Assembly: GCA_024364805.1 (NCBI GenBank)
Contig: CM044502.1
Location: 41,620,725 to 41,657,024 of the forward strand
Direction: 5' to 3'
DNA from: Euprymna scolopes
Lineage: Eukaryota > Mollusca > Cephalopoda > Sepiida > Sepiolidae
DNA length: 36,300 bases
Shown: one piece after another, positions 9,160 to 19,592 of the stretch
Numbering within the stretch: position 1 is the first letter of the stretch
Layout: every line of letters starts with the position of its first letter
The notes under the pieces: generated by a model
Database searches by the model: none
What the model was told of the DNA's origin: nothing
Seen by the model: the letters and a program-made list of their open reading frames with translations, nothing else
Program-made: the position numbers and the translations under genes

Positions 9160-9800
9160 CAGTAGAGCCCCGTGGTACGGTATTAATCTTTTGCCATGTT
9201 TTTACCTGAGATTCAATAAATTTTCCTATAACGTTTTTAGCGTAGATTTAAAGTGTAATTCAAACATATTAAAGGAAGCACTACCTGGAACCCCAAACAA
9301 TATCCTTTTTTTATCCATGTCTATTTTTTCAACTAATGTACAACTCTTTTCTGGTGTATTGCAAATGTTTTTTTTTTTAAAAGCTGATGCATTCATTCAA
9401 TCATTGCAATTACCTGAAGAAATAGTAGAGGTGGCTGCATAAAAATGAGGTTAAAAATGGAAATTTCCACGTTAAGTCAGATTAAGCAGAAAAGTTACAA
9501 ATTTTATTAGAAGTTAAAATCTTAGAATTACGTATCAGAATTTTCTATCATTGAGTGTAAGTCTGAGGTGATATGTATCGGAGAAGTTGATTAAATTGTT
9601 CTTTTGGGTGAGGACTTCAGCAGGGGAGAGTAATTGTATTATGGTGCAACTGCTCCGTTTTCGTACAAGATGTTATTGATACAGTAGAACCCCAGGATAC
9701 GATGATCCCGGGATACGGTTTTATGGGGGTTACGATGTGGAATACATGGCAAAAGTGTATTGAGGATAGGTTTGTCTTTGTAGAAAAATAAATTCTGGGG
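9160..9800. mobile_element. Possible pogo/Tigger-like terminal sequences
   Basis: CAGTAGAGCCCCG (9161) and TACAGTAGAACCCC (9679, preceded by TA) resemble the termini of pogo/Tigger-type elements, which start CAGTAGAACC-like after a TA target. After the second, GGATACGATGATCCCGGGAT is a sub-terminal repeat. Both copies point the same way and no opposing terminus was found. They may be two left ends rather than one element. The 83-codon frame at 9191-9442 between them has no recognised domain. Confidence 0.4.
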
Positions 9801-9849
9801 CAAAAAGATCGCTTATTTTCATAGTACCATTCCCATGTTCGTAGCTCTT

Positions 9850-10105
9850 AAACTTAGAGGTTTTACTTTTGGAACGACCCGCATATCTTCAAATATTTAT
9901 TTATGGAGTTTGGTCTGGTTGTTTTGTTTTACATCATATTTCTTTTCGTTTTATTTTAATGCTGAATACAATAGTTTGGTAAAAACTTTTAGGCTTAAAG
10001 TTCTTTATATATTCAAATATTTATTCGTGGAGTTTTGTTTTGTTGTTTTGTAGAAGCAACTTGTTTCTTTTTGTTTTGGTTTGTGTTTTAATGTTGCGTA
10101 GTGAA
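9850..10105. repeat. Diverged tandem duplication, ~124-bp unit
   Basis: TTCAAATATTTATTTATGGA (from 9888) and TTCAAATATTTATTCGTGGA (from 10012) begin matching blocks containing TTGTTTTGT, TTTCTTTTxGTTTT and TTTTAATGxTG. The 72-codon frame at 9835 is an accident of this T-rich repeat. Confidence 0.7.
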
Positions 10106-10149
10106 ATAATGGAAAGAAAAAGGAAAAACAATAACATCAATGTTTGATG

Positions 10150-10470
10150 CATTCTAGGTCAGAAAGCTAATATCTTCAGACGGCCTAGTCTGGTAGAGCT
10201 AGGCTTGGATTCCGAAATGATATCGTCAAGAAAAGAAGAATCCTCTGGTTTGGCCACGTCGTCAGAAAAGGGTCGGCCGGAAGACAATGTATGCAGAACA
10301 TTCAAGGAATTCTTTCCCCGTGAAAGATCTTGTGATAAACTCCCAAAGAGATTGACTGACAAAATCCGCAGCGATATATACCTTTCTTTGCTAACTGTGG
10401 AATTATTACCAAAGCATCGAACAACATGGACGGATTACGTGTCCAAAAAGTGCGCAAATATCGCCTGAAG
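10150..10470 (+). mobile_element. LINE polyprotein C-terminal relic (family D)
   Basis: One frame reads KKRRILWFGHVVRKGSAGRQ and QCMQ; a second (the ATG frame, 10205-10468) reads KLPKRLTDKIRSDIYLSLLT and ELLPKHRTTWTDYVSKKCAN. RRxxWFGHVxR then PKRxxDxIRxD then a W-containing end is the standard C-terminus of several LINE polyproteins. The two parts lie in different frames, so at least one frameshift is present. The full element is not here. Confidence 0.7.
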
Positions 10471-10504
10471 ATTATACAATAATATTAGTAATATACAGCA
10501 TTTT

Positions 10505-10630
10505 TGTTTACACAGTGGTCACCACTTATCAAGGCCCGGGTTATTGCAAGTACATTACGTTAGTGTTGAGATTTGATGAAGTGTTTACTTATTGGAAAAT
10601 TTGATGAAATGTTTACTTATTGAAAAATAA
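10505..10630 (-). mobile_element. LINE family A 3' UTR fragment (copy 2)
   Basis: Plus-strand GTGGTCACCACTTATCAAGG and CAAGTACATTACGTTAGTG with GATTTGATGAAGTGTTTACT match 3203-3297 nearly base for base, with a short deletion. The last word is duplicated (10570-10620: ATTTGATGAARTGTTTACTT twice). No coding part remains. Confidence 0.8.
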
Positions 10631-10639
10631 AATAAAAAT

Positions 10640-11280
10640 CACAAAAGGGGTGTTATTTTTTTTTCTTTTCAAGGATGGAGTCGTTTTCTCAACTCATATT
10701 GATAAAAAATCATGATGGAAGATTTCGTGTTCGACTTAGTAAAATTTATGACAACAACCGTTTACAAAATCTCCCAAACTATCGATGCATTACATTTTTC
10801 GTGTTTTAACTATTAACGTAACACTACTGACATTAAAATTCGTATAACAAATACAATTTTACAAATTTACGCGATCAAAATAAGAATTGCAATATTTATC
10901 GACCCCCGTATAGAACCCATAAATTACATTAAATGTTCCCAACACGCATCTATATGTAAAAACAAAAATATTTTCTGAGGCACATTTCAGGTTTTGTTTT
11001 AAAACAATTTTATCGCTTTTCATTTGAGTAACAATTGCAATGATTTGCATACAAATTATTACCAGCACCTCGACATTCACGTCACCAATTCGACCCTCAA
11101 GTTTGAAACTTTTAGGAAAATACAGATAAATAACGTCCTTTGCTACGTATTTTTTACTTTTTTCTTCTATAATTGTTCTTTCGATTCGCATAGGTAACAT
11201 CGCCCGAAAATGACAAGTTTGGCATCAAATTTCTTAGTTAATCTACGTTTCCATGCAACATCAGGATACGGGTCAGCTAG
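10640..11280 (+). mobile_element. Possible Helitron-like 3' end
   Basis: The stretch ends GGATACGGGTCAGCTAG followed by T, similar to the CTAG-T end at 21540 and to widespread invertebrate elements ending GGGTCAGCTAGT. The 3' hairpin is degraded and no 5' end was located, so the left limit is arbitrary. A 113-codon minus-strand frame (11200-10859) lies inside; it has no recognised domain and is not called a gene. Confidence 0.35.
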
Positions 11281-11378
11281 TATATAAACAAATAATAAAC
11301 TATAATTTGCTCTCTTTGATTAAGCACTATCAACAACCCTTGTTGAAATTTAATTATTCTTAATTTTTGGAGATCTTG

Positions 11379-11380
<2 letters not shown>

Positions 11381-11468
<88 letters not shown>
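11381..11468. repeat. (AT)44 microsatellite
   Basis: A perfect, uninterrupted AT dinucleotide run. Confidence 0.98.
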
Positions 11469-11470
<2 letters not shown>

Positions 11471-11479
11471 TCCATAAAC

Positions 11480-11772
11480 TACTGTTTCACATTTTACAGC
11501 TCATCGGTGCGGCTAGACGAACATGTACTTCAAGCCAGAATGGAAACCTGATCATCAAGGTGATAGTTTACGCCTCTATCCCTGCGCTGACAGTAATCGA
11601 AACCTTGGTGTCAAAAATGTAAATTCTTTTCAGTTGATCAGTGAGCTCGAACCAGTTTTACCTAATGAGCAATGTCTTAAGTTAGGTGTCCCGCCGGCAA
11701 TTTTCTTTCGAGAACTCTACCAAGGTACGGGGTAAAAAATTGTCATCTGTTGTTTACAGTTCATCAGTGTGG

Positions 11773-11776
<4 letters not shown>
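11480..11776. other. Unassigned block flanked by related 20-bp words
   Basis: TTTACAGCTCATCGGTGCGG (11495) and TTTACAGTTCATCAGTGTGG (11754) bracket a GC-richer block lying between two microsatellites. The 70-codon frame inside (11523-11735) has balanced composition but no recognised domain. It could be a fragment of an unidentified element. Confidence 0.45.
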
Positions 11777-11829
<53 letters not shown>

Positions 11830-11830
11830 C
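11777..11830. repeat. (CA)n/(TA)n microsatellite
   Basis: About 20 CA units followed by TA units. Confidence 0.95.
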
Positions 11831-12107
11831 TTATGTTTTTTTTGTAAAATATGCTCTTCCAATTATATTTCACTCTGTGCATACCACTAATTTTTGTTTA
11901 GAAGCTCAATGTGTTTTAAATATTACAATAGAGCATATATAAAAGAATAATAGAATAGATAAATTCCAAGATCCAACTATTTATTTTTCATGCAAAACAG
12001 CCGTCCCAGCATGTTAAAATTTCGATACATTATGCAGAAAAAACGGTTATTATTATATCAATACCGACCCTTTTAAAATGCATATACTCTTCAGAAAATT
12101 TAGAAAT

Positions 12108-12245
12108 TCTTTGCTCAAGTGGCAGCATACTCGCCTCGTATGCAGATGATTCGAGTTTCCAATTTCGAGATCGGATGTGTTCAACTAATAAGCTCAAATG
12201 AGGGCGAAACTTGAGTCTTAGACTTTCAGTTTATTGGCTTTCATG
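12108..12245 (+). mobile_element. SINE-like tRNA-derived relic
   Basis: TTTGCTCAAGTGGCAGCATA, CTCGCCTCGTATGCAGATGA and TTCGAGTTTCC resemble the D arm, anticodon region and a degraded B box of a tRNA-derived head. The non-tRNA part follows. No oligo-A tail was fixed with confidence. Confidence 0.45.
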
Positions 12246-13260
12246 ACTCGCGTGAGCTGCGACGTTGCTTTACTGTGCTTGCGTAGGGATGTGCGTGTTC
12301 GTAGTTGAACTGATAGCATGAGACTGGGAAGGGCTTTTACCTGCGACATGGAAGCGGGTGATATGTGTGGTAAATGAGCTAACGTTTTTTTTTTTTTCGT
12401 TCTTTGAAAGAAAACCTGTTATATATTTTTCCCACTTTTGTTCAACTATATTTTCCACAGCGGCTATTTTTTCTTTTTCATTATCCATAAAATGTTGTGT
12501 TTATTTCGTTTGACTTTACAAAAGTTGCTTTTTGTATATATATTTTCCCTTTGTCATTTTTTTCTTTGTGTTTTTAATTTCTATGTTTGACTAAAAATGT
12601 TTTTTTTTATTTTTATTTTATTTTTATTCTTATTTTGTCGTTTTCAGTTACTTTGTTTCCTCGATTTTTGCATTTGCTTCCTTCGTTTAATTATACTACT
12701 CGTTTTACGTTCTCTTTTTATATTGTAGGGTTAGTTCGGGGTTTTCCGTGCTATTTTTGCCCCGGTTTGAATTATATGGTAATTTTTAAGGGGATAATTT
12801 TATAGAACCACTCCCGTCTTTTATCGGATATTTATTTACGAAAAACAAACTTTTTCCTACCACTAACCCTAAGTTCAGGTGGCCACCGACACCCCTCGCG
12901 AGAATAACGTTATCACTAACTTAAGGTTTTGGCAACACCCCGCTAATAAAGCATGTCATTGGGGACAGGAGTAATTTTATAATTTTTTTTTTCTTTTCTT
13001 TTCATCATTTCGTTTCTCTACTTTTATTTTTTAGTTTCAGCGTTTAATTTTTTAAAGATTATTTTTGTTATTTCCTTTTATTATCTTGCTTTGTTCCTGT
13101 TGTTTTTTTCTGTCTGTCTTTCTATTTTTAAGATTTCTTTCGTTATTTCTTTCTTTCCGCTTTCGCTTTGTTTTCTTCTATTTTGTGAATTTTATTCGTC
13201 ATCTCTTAGATAGTCTCCTTCTTGAAGTCCAGTTTTTGTTCTTTCGCGGTTTATTTCTTC
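12246..13260. other. T-rich stretch, nothing firm
   Basis: Long T/TTTC-rich sequence with a GC-richer patch at 12840-12975. The open frames at 12587 and 13065 are phenylalanine/leucine-rich translations of T-rich DNA and are rejected as genes. Confidence 0.6.
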
Positions 13261-13263
13261 ATA

Positions 13264-13266
<3 letters not shown>

Positions 13267-13314
<48 letters not shown>

Positions 13315-13318
13315 TCTA
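13267..13318. repeat. (TC)n microsatellite
   Basis: A nearly perfect TC dinucleotide run of about 45 bp. Confidence 0.95.
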
Positions 13319-13325
13319 TCCGTTA

Positions 13326-13816
13326 GAGTAGAGGTTCTCAACCTTTTGGCATTCGTGACCCCTTAAACAACAGTTTGGACTCCATCTGACCTCCTACTCT
13401 GCATCGGCAGCTGCGTTTTCTTTTTTTATTTTCTGTGAAGGACGAGGAAAGATGCATGTAAAAAAATATTTGAAAATTCTGTAATTATTTATTACCAAAT
13501 TAAAGCATATCAGTCCATTCACAAAACGGGCATACATTTCTTAAAATAATATCATCATAAGTTTGAAAATCTATCCAACATGTCTAGTAAGATGGCTGAT
13601 GTTAGCAGCAAGGATGCATACATCCATAATATCACCTAATGTCGTTGAACTAACGTTTTGCTTTGTAGCTAAAGAAAAAATGCAAGAGCTTGAAAAATGT
13701 AATTGATGAAATAAAATCAATGCTCTCCAAAGCTACCCCTATCAAGACTTTCTCGCCAAGGCGTCGCGACCCCCCCCTGGAAGTAGCGACTCACTGACTG
13801 AACATCCCTGCTCTGG
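13326..13816. mobile_element. Non-autonomous hAT-like element (tentative)
   Basis: The left end AGAGGTTCTCAACCTTTTGG and the nearby GTGACCCC resemble the common hAT terminus CAGxGGTTCTCAACC with sub-terminal GACCCC. Near the right end GTCGCGACCCCCCCC occurs, and the end ACATCCCTGCTCTGG is a loose inverted counterpart. About 490 bp long with no transposase frame. A matching 8-bp target duplication was not found. Confidence 0.45.
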
Positions 13817-14007
13817 ACACTTCTTAATGCTATGCAATCAATATGATTAGCAGTAATTTGCAATTAAATACCAAATAGAACCATATCTTCATAATTTATA
13901 AAGAGATAAAACCATTAAGATATAAATTTAAAAAACTCTTAATAGGAAATTATTAGAAATCTAAAATCTAAATGTAAATAAAAATGAAATGTCTTAAAAT
14001 TGTGTAA

Positions 14008-14589
14008 ATGTTTGTATTTTTACAATGGAGTCATGACTAGGGCGATGACAACAGCATATTCTTATCATTCTTTTGACTCTCGAGTATATATCCGACACAG
14101 TTAGACGCAGTTAATCAACCAAGATCTACATCGCTCTATATGAAAGCATATAAGATGTCAGCGGATACACACTCAAGAGTCAAAACAATGGAAAGAATAT
14201 GCTGTTGTCCTAGCCCTAGTCATCACTTATCAAAGCTCGAGTGCCACTCAAAGATAAGTGTTAATGATTGTACGGTGGTCACCGTGACAACAGCGTAGTT
14301 ATCGTTCCTGATGGAAATTGGGTAGAATTTGATTATTTAGGGACCAGCTCAACGAGAACTTGTTTACATTGAACTTGGAGACGAACATATTGTAGTCAGC
14401 TGAATAGCAAGCTAGCGAAACAGAATTCCACTGGCGAGTAGTTCTAAGAATGAAGCTCTGTTCATGAAATTTTCGATTAGATTTAGGCACAGACATGGAG
14501 TAGGGGAAATTGTTGATAGTGGTTGTAGATAGCCGGAAGTTGTCCACGGGGGGCGGGACCATAGATTGAAGCTTACACGCACTTGCCAT
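14008..14589 (-). mobile_element. LINE family A, copy 3 (split by a MITE)
   Basis: The minus-strand frame 14589-14299 contains VPKSNRKFHEQSFILRTTRQ followed by WNSVSLACYSADYNMF and FNVNKFSL, clearly homologous to the copy at 3195-3480 (VPKSKRGFHEQSFFLRTARL). The 3' UTR then runs leftward to the CACTTATCAA terminal block at 14224. The hAT MITE at 14038-14218 interrupts it, and the remainder (TTTTTACAATGGAGTCATGAC) continues left of it. Confidence 0.75.
14030..14226. mobile_element. hAT MITE, copy 1, inside a LINE tail
   Basis: The element spans 14038-14218. Its left end TAGGGCGATGACAACAGCAT pairs with a right end whose complement reads TAGGGCTAGGACAACAGCAT. The inverted repeats continue inward through ATTCTT...TTTTGACTCTCGAGT-type sequence for about 45 bp. 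It is flanked by GTCATGAC (14030-14037) and GTCATCAC (14219-14226), an 8-bp duplication with one difference, as expected for hAT. The duplicated word is itself part of the family A LINE 3' end (GTCACCAC in other copies), so the MITE inserted into the LINE. There is no coding capacity. Confidence 0.8.
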
Positions 14590-14599
14590 GAAACTAATT

Positions 14600-15300
14600 T
14601 TATTTTACATATAGTAATTCTGTTAATGTATTTATTTTTATTTATTATATTTATTGATGTTTGCTTATTATTTATTTGTTTCATTTATGATTTTTATCTA
14701 CTTTTTAAATTTTTAAAAAACTTTTTTTATTTTTTATGCCTTTATTTTATCTATCTTCTAATTATATTTATTAATTTTGTTATTTTATTTACTAACAAAT
14801 TATTTTAAATTTTCAGTGTTTATAAATATGAAATCAAAATAAAATAAATAGAAGTAATATTCTAGCTCAACGGGTCATGGGTAATATTATTCTTTCTTTC
14901 TCTATAAATATCTTTGTGTTTATTACTTTCTGTATTCCTTTGTTTGCTTTCTTTTCTCCCATTGTAAAACGTTAATTCTTCTTTTTTTTTTTTAAATATT
15001 TTTTATTCGTTTCCTGTTTTTGTTTCATCTATCTTTGCATATTTGTTCAAGACAATCGCTCTAGACAATGCGTTGAGCCATTTGATGTTAGGAGCTAAAG
15101 CAGAACTCCAGAACTAACCAGCATTAAATATTGGTTGATAGATCCCGATTAAGAAAACAACAATTTTCCCCCTTTATCGTAAACCTCGTTCATTGAATAC
15201 GAGGACTAAATTACAAAAGGAGGGAAGCGAGAGTAACGAAGCTACGGGAATTAACCCCAAGATCCACTTTATACTCTGCTTATTTCTGTATTCATTCCCT
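14600..15300. other. AT-rich stretch
   Basis: TTTA-rich sequence; the 80-codon frame at 14566 is T-rich low complexity. No gene or named repeat. Confidence 0.6.
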
Positions 15301-15955
15301 TTTTATTTATTTTTTTTTTCGTTCTTTGCTTTCTTACTCTCTTGCTTTTAATTTTCGTTTTTCTTTCTTTCTTTCTTTTATATTTTTCCTTCGTTTATTT
15401 CTTTCTCTATCGTTTTTGTTCCATATCTTCGATTCTGGTTCAATGTTTATTTTCTCTCTCGTTCTTACATTTTTCTCTTTTTTCTTCCCTTCTCTTTTTC
15501 TCTTCTTTTTCTCTCTTTTCTTTCTCTTTTTTTTTTCTTTTTCTGTTTTTCTTTCTCTCTGCTTTCCTTTTTTGTCTCTTGTTCTTGCTTCTTCTGTCTT
15601 TTCTTTCTCTTTCCTCTTTTTTCTCCCTTCTCCTTCCTTTCCCCTTCACCTTTCGTTCGTGCATTTTTCTTTTGTCGCTTCCCTTCTACCTCCCCTATCT
15701 TTTTCTCGTTTTTTCTTTTTCACGCTATTTTTTCTTTTTTTTTGTCTCTTCTACCTTCTTTTTCTCTCACTTCTTTCTCCTTTCCTTTCTCCTTTACTTT
15801 CCCTTTTCTTTTTCTTTCTCTTCTTTTATCGCTTATTTTTCTCCATTTTTGTTTCTCTCTCTCTCTTTCTCTCTCTTTCTTCTTCTTCTTCTTCTTCTTC
15901 TTCTTCTTCTTCTCCACAATTCATTTTTTTCTTCGTTCTCTCTATTCTTTATTTC
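15301..15955. repeat. Long polypyrimidine tract
   Basis: More than 600 bp that is overwhelmingly C/T on the plus strand, including TTTC, (TC)n (15854-15880) and (TTC)n (15880-15913). The very long open frames on both strands (225, 217 and 125 codons plus, 74 and 65 minus) are products of this composition: polyphenylalanine/serine/leucine on one side, lysine/glutamate/arginine on the other. They are not genes. Confidence 0.9.
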
Positions 15956-16555
15956 TCTCGCTACAGTTATTCTGTCTACCTTTCTACTCTTATAATATTA
16001 TAAATACCAGTCTTCTTTATCCTAACATCATATTTTTTTATGATTATGAATTTTTATTTCTTCTTTATATCTTATCACAGCTTTCGTTTCTTTTTTTACC
16101 GACCTTACACCGTCATTAAACCTCTTTTTCCTTTACACGACTTCACTATTCAATCTCCCTTCTTATTGACCTTCCTCCCCCTAACATCAAAATTCCCTTA
16201 TTTTAACATTTTATTTCACGCGTTTTGTGAATCTCTTTCATCTCTGCACATATACATGACATTTACACTCAAAAGAACAAAACGAAAACTTTTCCCATTA
16301 GAAATAAACTCACCAAACAACCAACAGTCGACGACAAGAGCGAATAACAAAGCAAATATACACGAATCCTAGTTAAAATTCCTGTCAACCCAACTGGAAA
16401 AAAATATCGTTTTTTTTTTTTTTTTAGGGAAAGTTACTTTGTTTGAAACATTGCTCGTAAACAAACATGTAAATGTTTAAGACGGGTTTATTCATTATAT
16501 CCTATGAATCCAAGGTTTCTATTGTTGGCATTGGTTTCCTCGATATTTTCTAGTC
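15956..16555. other. T-rich stretch, nothing recognised
   Basis: Continuation of low-complexity T-rich DNA, then mixed AT-rich sequence. The 110-codon frame at 16040 has no domain. Confidence 0.55.
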
Positions 16556-16557
16556 AG

Positions 16558-16706
16558 ATTTTTTTTTTCTAGAAAACATTGAGGGACCGCTAGAAGATTG
16601 CCCATATACTAAGTGAAAATGTTTTTTTGTGCAACGAACGTGATTCGAACTTGAAACACCCACGTCGACAGTCCGTATCGTTAACCACTGAACCGTCGTC
16701 ACCTTC
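16558..16706 (-). mobile_element. tRNA-derived SINE relic
   Basis: Minus strand: GGTGACGACGGTTCAGTGGT, TAACGATACGGACTGTCGAC, GTGGGTGTTTCAAGTTCGAA and TCACG. It has an A-box-like CAGTGGTTAACG and a good B box AAGTTCGAATC at tRNA-like spacing. The body continues to an A10 run (minus strand, 16570-16561), a plausible tail. The 67-codon frame across it is incidental. Confidence 0.65.
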
Positions 16707-16893
16707 CAGAATGTTGTATTGAAGTGATATGACGCATGAACTAATGCAGACAAACGAAAGAATGTCTCGTTGATATTATAAATAATCGCAGATCTATTTA
16801 CTTTTTCGAAATCAATCGCATATATAGATCAATAAATATGGACTTACTCTTTACTATAACCACGATGGTAATATCTTCGATAATATATAAGAG

Positions 16894-16896
<3 letters not shown>

Positions 16897-16950
<54 letters not shown>
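16897..16950. repeat. (AT)27 microsatellite
   Basis: A perfect AT dinucleotide run. Confidence 0.97.
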
Positions 16951-16953
<3 letters not shown>

Positions 16954-17039
16954 AACAAATGATTGATAAAACATGTTTAAAGACATCTTGAAAAAGAGTT
17001 AAAAACATATTTAATTTTAAAAACGAAGCGCAAGATAAG

Positions 17040-17110
17040 TGGATAGTCCTTAATCCGTGGAGTTTCGAAGAAATACTCTCCTTCTCATCAGAGGGCAGGA
17101 ATTAGCAAAA
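17040..17110 (-). other. Hammerhead-ribozyme-like core
   Basis: The minus strand reads CTGATGA (17091-17085), a stem-loop GAAGGA-GAGTAT-TTCTTC (17084-17067), then GAAAC (17066-17062). These are the conserved core strands and stem II of a hammerhead ribozyme. A short stem III (ACTCC with GGACT, one mismatch, cleavage-site-like TA) can be drawn, but stem I pairing is not seen. It is more likely a decayed or partial motif within a mobile element than an active ribozyme. Confidence 0.4.
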
Positions 17111-18300
17111 TGCGGGATCGGATTTTGCATGTAAAAGTATTTAATGAAACTACAAGTAAGTCACAGATCTTACTTGGTTAAAAAAAAGGGTGAGGTAAGG
17201 GGAATAGGAAGTAAAAGAAAAATGATAAAAAGATTTCACATGAATGGATAGTCCGGTGAAGGGTAAAAAATCCAAGAATGGTAAAATCCAAACACGCTCG
17301 AATTAAAAATTTCCAATCCAAATTTCCAAATGGTCCAAAATGATCCAAAAGGTAGAAATCCTTGGAAAAAAATCACAAATGGAATGAGTTCCAAATCATG
17401 AAAAGAAAAGTTCAAATGTGCCCAGAAAAAAAGGATTCCAGCAGAGTGCTCTATTATAAGAAAACAATCCAAAATCCAAACATAAGAGCATATTATTCAT
17501 ATTTTTTATTTACAGAAAGTTTAGATGAAATAAGTCATCGGTACCTTCGGTTTCACATCTGATAAGAGAAAACCGTTTTAGATACCCATATCAAGCTCTC
17601 TTCAGCTGATACTCATCAGTTTCATAACCGGAATAGGAATCATATTGAAATATTACAAGACCTCGTGCAAATCTCATATACCTGAAACAACCTTGAATTC
17701 AATATCTATCTATATTAATTCATATTCCTGTCTGCTTGTTTGTTTGTTTGTTTACAATTTGATTAATGCATACAAAAGATCCATTACTTTATTATTTCAT
17801 TCATTTCTATATATAGCATGATTCTTGAAAATATACAATTAAGAGGTCACCTCATTTGTATATTACATTAAGTATAATGGATTTTACTAAATAGCAATAT
17901 AATAGTTAATGTTTCAAGCGAGATCATTGTTTTAAATGTTTTATTTAAGAGTTTTATGTAATAAACATTATATAACAATTATATTGATAATATATTTAAT
18001 TTAATTTGGAATTAATATTTCCGACATCGATTATTTTCAGAAACGTAGAGTTATTTCCTCTGTAAACTTCGAAATTAAGTAAGTTTCTAACGTGAAAAAA
18101 ATAATTCCATTTAGCCAAATAAATAGGGCTTTTTTGTTATTTTTAAAAAAATATTCTACAAAAAAAAAAACTTACGATTAAAATGAAAGGATTTACTTTG
18201 TGTGCGTTTTCGCCAATGAAAGGTATATCAGTTTTTTTCTTAAACTTCACTTAAAAGTCACGTGTTAGTGTTTATATTTTTTTCTTTCCGAGTATTACGT
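17111..18300. other. AT-rich unassigned DNA
   Basis: It contains a short run of TCCAAA-type words (17260-17400), TTTG units at 17737-17752, and TATCAAGCTCTCTTCAGCTG-like sequence that looks repetitive. No coding domain was recognised. The opposing frames 17236-17472 (minus) and 17362-17562 (plus) are not called. Confidence 0.5.
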
Positions 18301-18303
18301 AAT

Positions 18304-18420
18304 CAGTAGTTGTGGTACAGTTGGTTAAAACATTTTGCAAAATATTTTTCTCTTGTTGCGCGTTTTAGTTTCGAGCCTGCCTACGTGGCGATTTGGGGGC
18401 GGTCGCTCCGGCACTCGCTG
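18304..18420 (+). mobile_element. tRNA-like SINE head relic
   Basis: TGGTACAGTTGG (18312-18323) fits the A-box consensus, and GTTTCGAGCC (18367-18376) is a near B box. The GC-rich stretch GGCGATTTGGGGGCGGTCGC follows. No tail was fixed. Confidence 0.45.
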
Positions 18421-19265
18421 CTATTTTTATTGAAACAAAAGTTGTTTTAATTCTTTATTTTTTATTTTATTTTATAGGGGTGGTTTAAGCGCATGGACAA
18501 CAAAAAGTGCTCAATATCTGGACAATAGTTTCTCTTTATATCCCTTCTGCCGAAATATCTGATGAAGAGGGTATCACGCACTTCTTTTTTGTGATGTTTT
18601 TATCCGTTCTTTTATTTTAGAAATTGTTGTAGGGGTATCGACGTTACCCACGATGAAGGTGATTAATATTCTTTAGATAGTAGGTCTGTTCCAAAACGGC
18701 ACTTAATGTCGACCCAGCCAACGCTGGGTACTCCTACTAGTGTATGTATAATATTCAGATATTCCATGAAATTTCTTATTTACTTCTCAAACATCGAGTT
18801 AGTAAAGAAGTTGGGAACATAATTTTCCTCTCCCTAATTGACCTTTTTAAATATGTTATAGTATAACTTTTTTGTGGTTTCTTGGTTTTATTAGATTCAA
18901 GGAGAAAAATTCATCTAGTCTGGTGGAGTGTCCAGCTTCGCGTTGTAAATCGAGGTAACATCACTTGCCGAAGGCGCACCATTCTCTGTAAAAGTCAATG
19001 TGAGTTAGCCATACCGTACAGATCTTATTTGGACAGGGAATAGTGTTATTTTGAATATTTGGTCAGGGCTTACATTCAGGGAAAGTATCCTTATACCAAG
19101 CTGTCCTGACAAACCCCTGCACAGAGAAAAAGCTTAGACACTCGACCACAGTGTCTAGTAGGCATTTATGTTCTCTCATTGTGTTTGTGTAAGCGCTTTT
19201 TGTCATAAGTGGACTTTGTTTTGTATCTTACGTTCCAGCAATTGCATTTGTCTAAAATAAAAACG
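18421..19265. other. Unassigned DNA
   Basis: No open frame with a domain. There are GC-richer patches at 18640-18740 and 18960-19160, but no match to other parts of the window was noticed. Confidence 0.5.
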
Positions 19266-19269
19266 TTGA

Positions 19270-19592
19270 ACACAAATTATCAGCGATTCTCGACTGTCTA
19301 TTTAATTGAACGTGTGTAGTTCAATAATATGAAAGAAATCACGAAATTTATAGACGGAAATAGTGAACAGTTGATTAATTTAGTATTCTTTCGCAAGTCA
19401 TTATGTAAATTAGTTTACCTTAAAACATGTCTAAAAACAAATTACGGCGATTTTCGACTAAATAAATTTGTCTGCGTAATAAAATGTACGTGGTGCATTA
19501 ATATAAAAATTATTGAATTTAAAGACGGACATAAACATTAGTAATTAATGAACTGTCCTTTTGCAACCCATTATGTAAATTAGTTAGAACGT
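19270..19592. repeat. Diverged tandem duplication, ~165-bp unit
   Basis: Unit 1 runs from ACAAATTATCAGCGATTCTC to CATTATGTAAATTAGTT (19271-19415). Unit 2 runs from ACAAATTACGGCGATTTTCG to CATTATGTAAATTAGTT (19436-19586). Each has an internal AGACGGA word. The 70-codon frame across the units is incidental. Confidence 0.7.

Noticed and set aside
9161-9760. A complete pogo/Tigger element between the two CAGTAGARCCCC words
   Set aside because: Both words are in the same orientation and no inverted partner or transposase domain was found.
10859-11200. 113-codon minus-strand frame as a gene
   Set aside because: Composition is protein-like, but no domain, no splice or promoter context and no match to anything recognised; it lies within a probable non-autonomous element.
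15326-16119. Very long open frames (up to 225 codons) on both strands
   Set aside because: They translate a pyrimidine-only tract; the proteins are almost entirely Phe/Ser/Leu on one strand and Lys/Glu/Arg on the other, with no domain.
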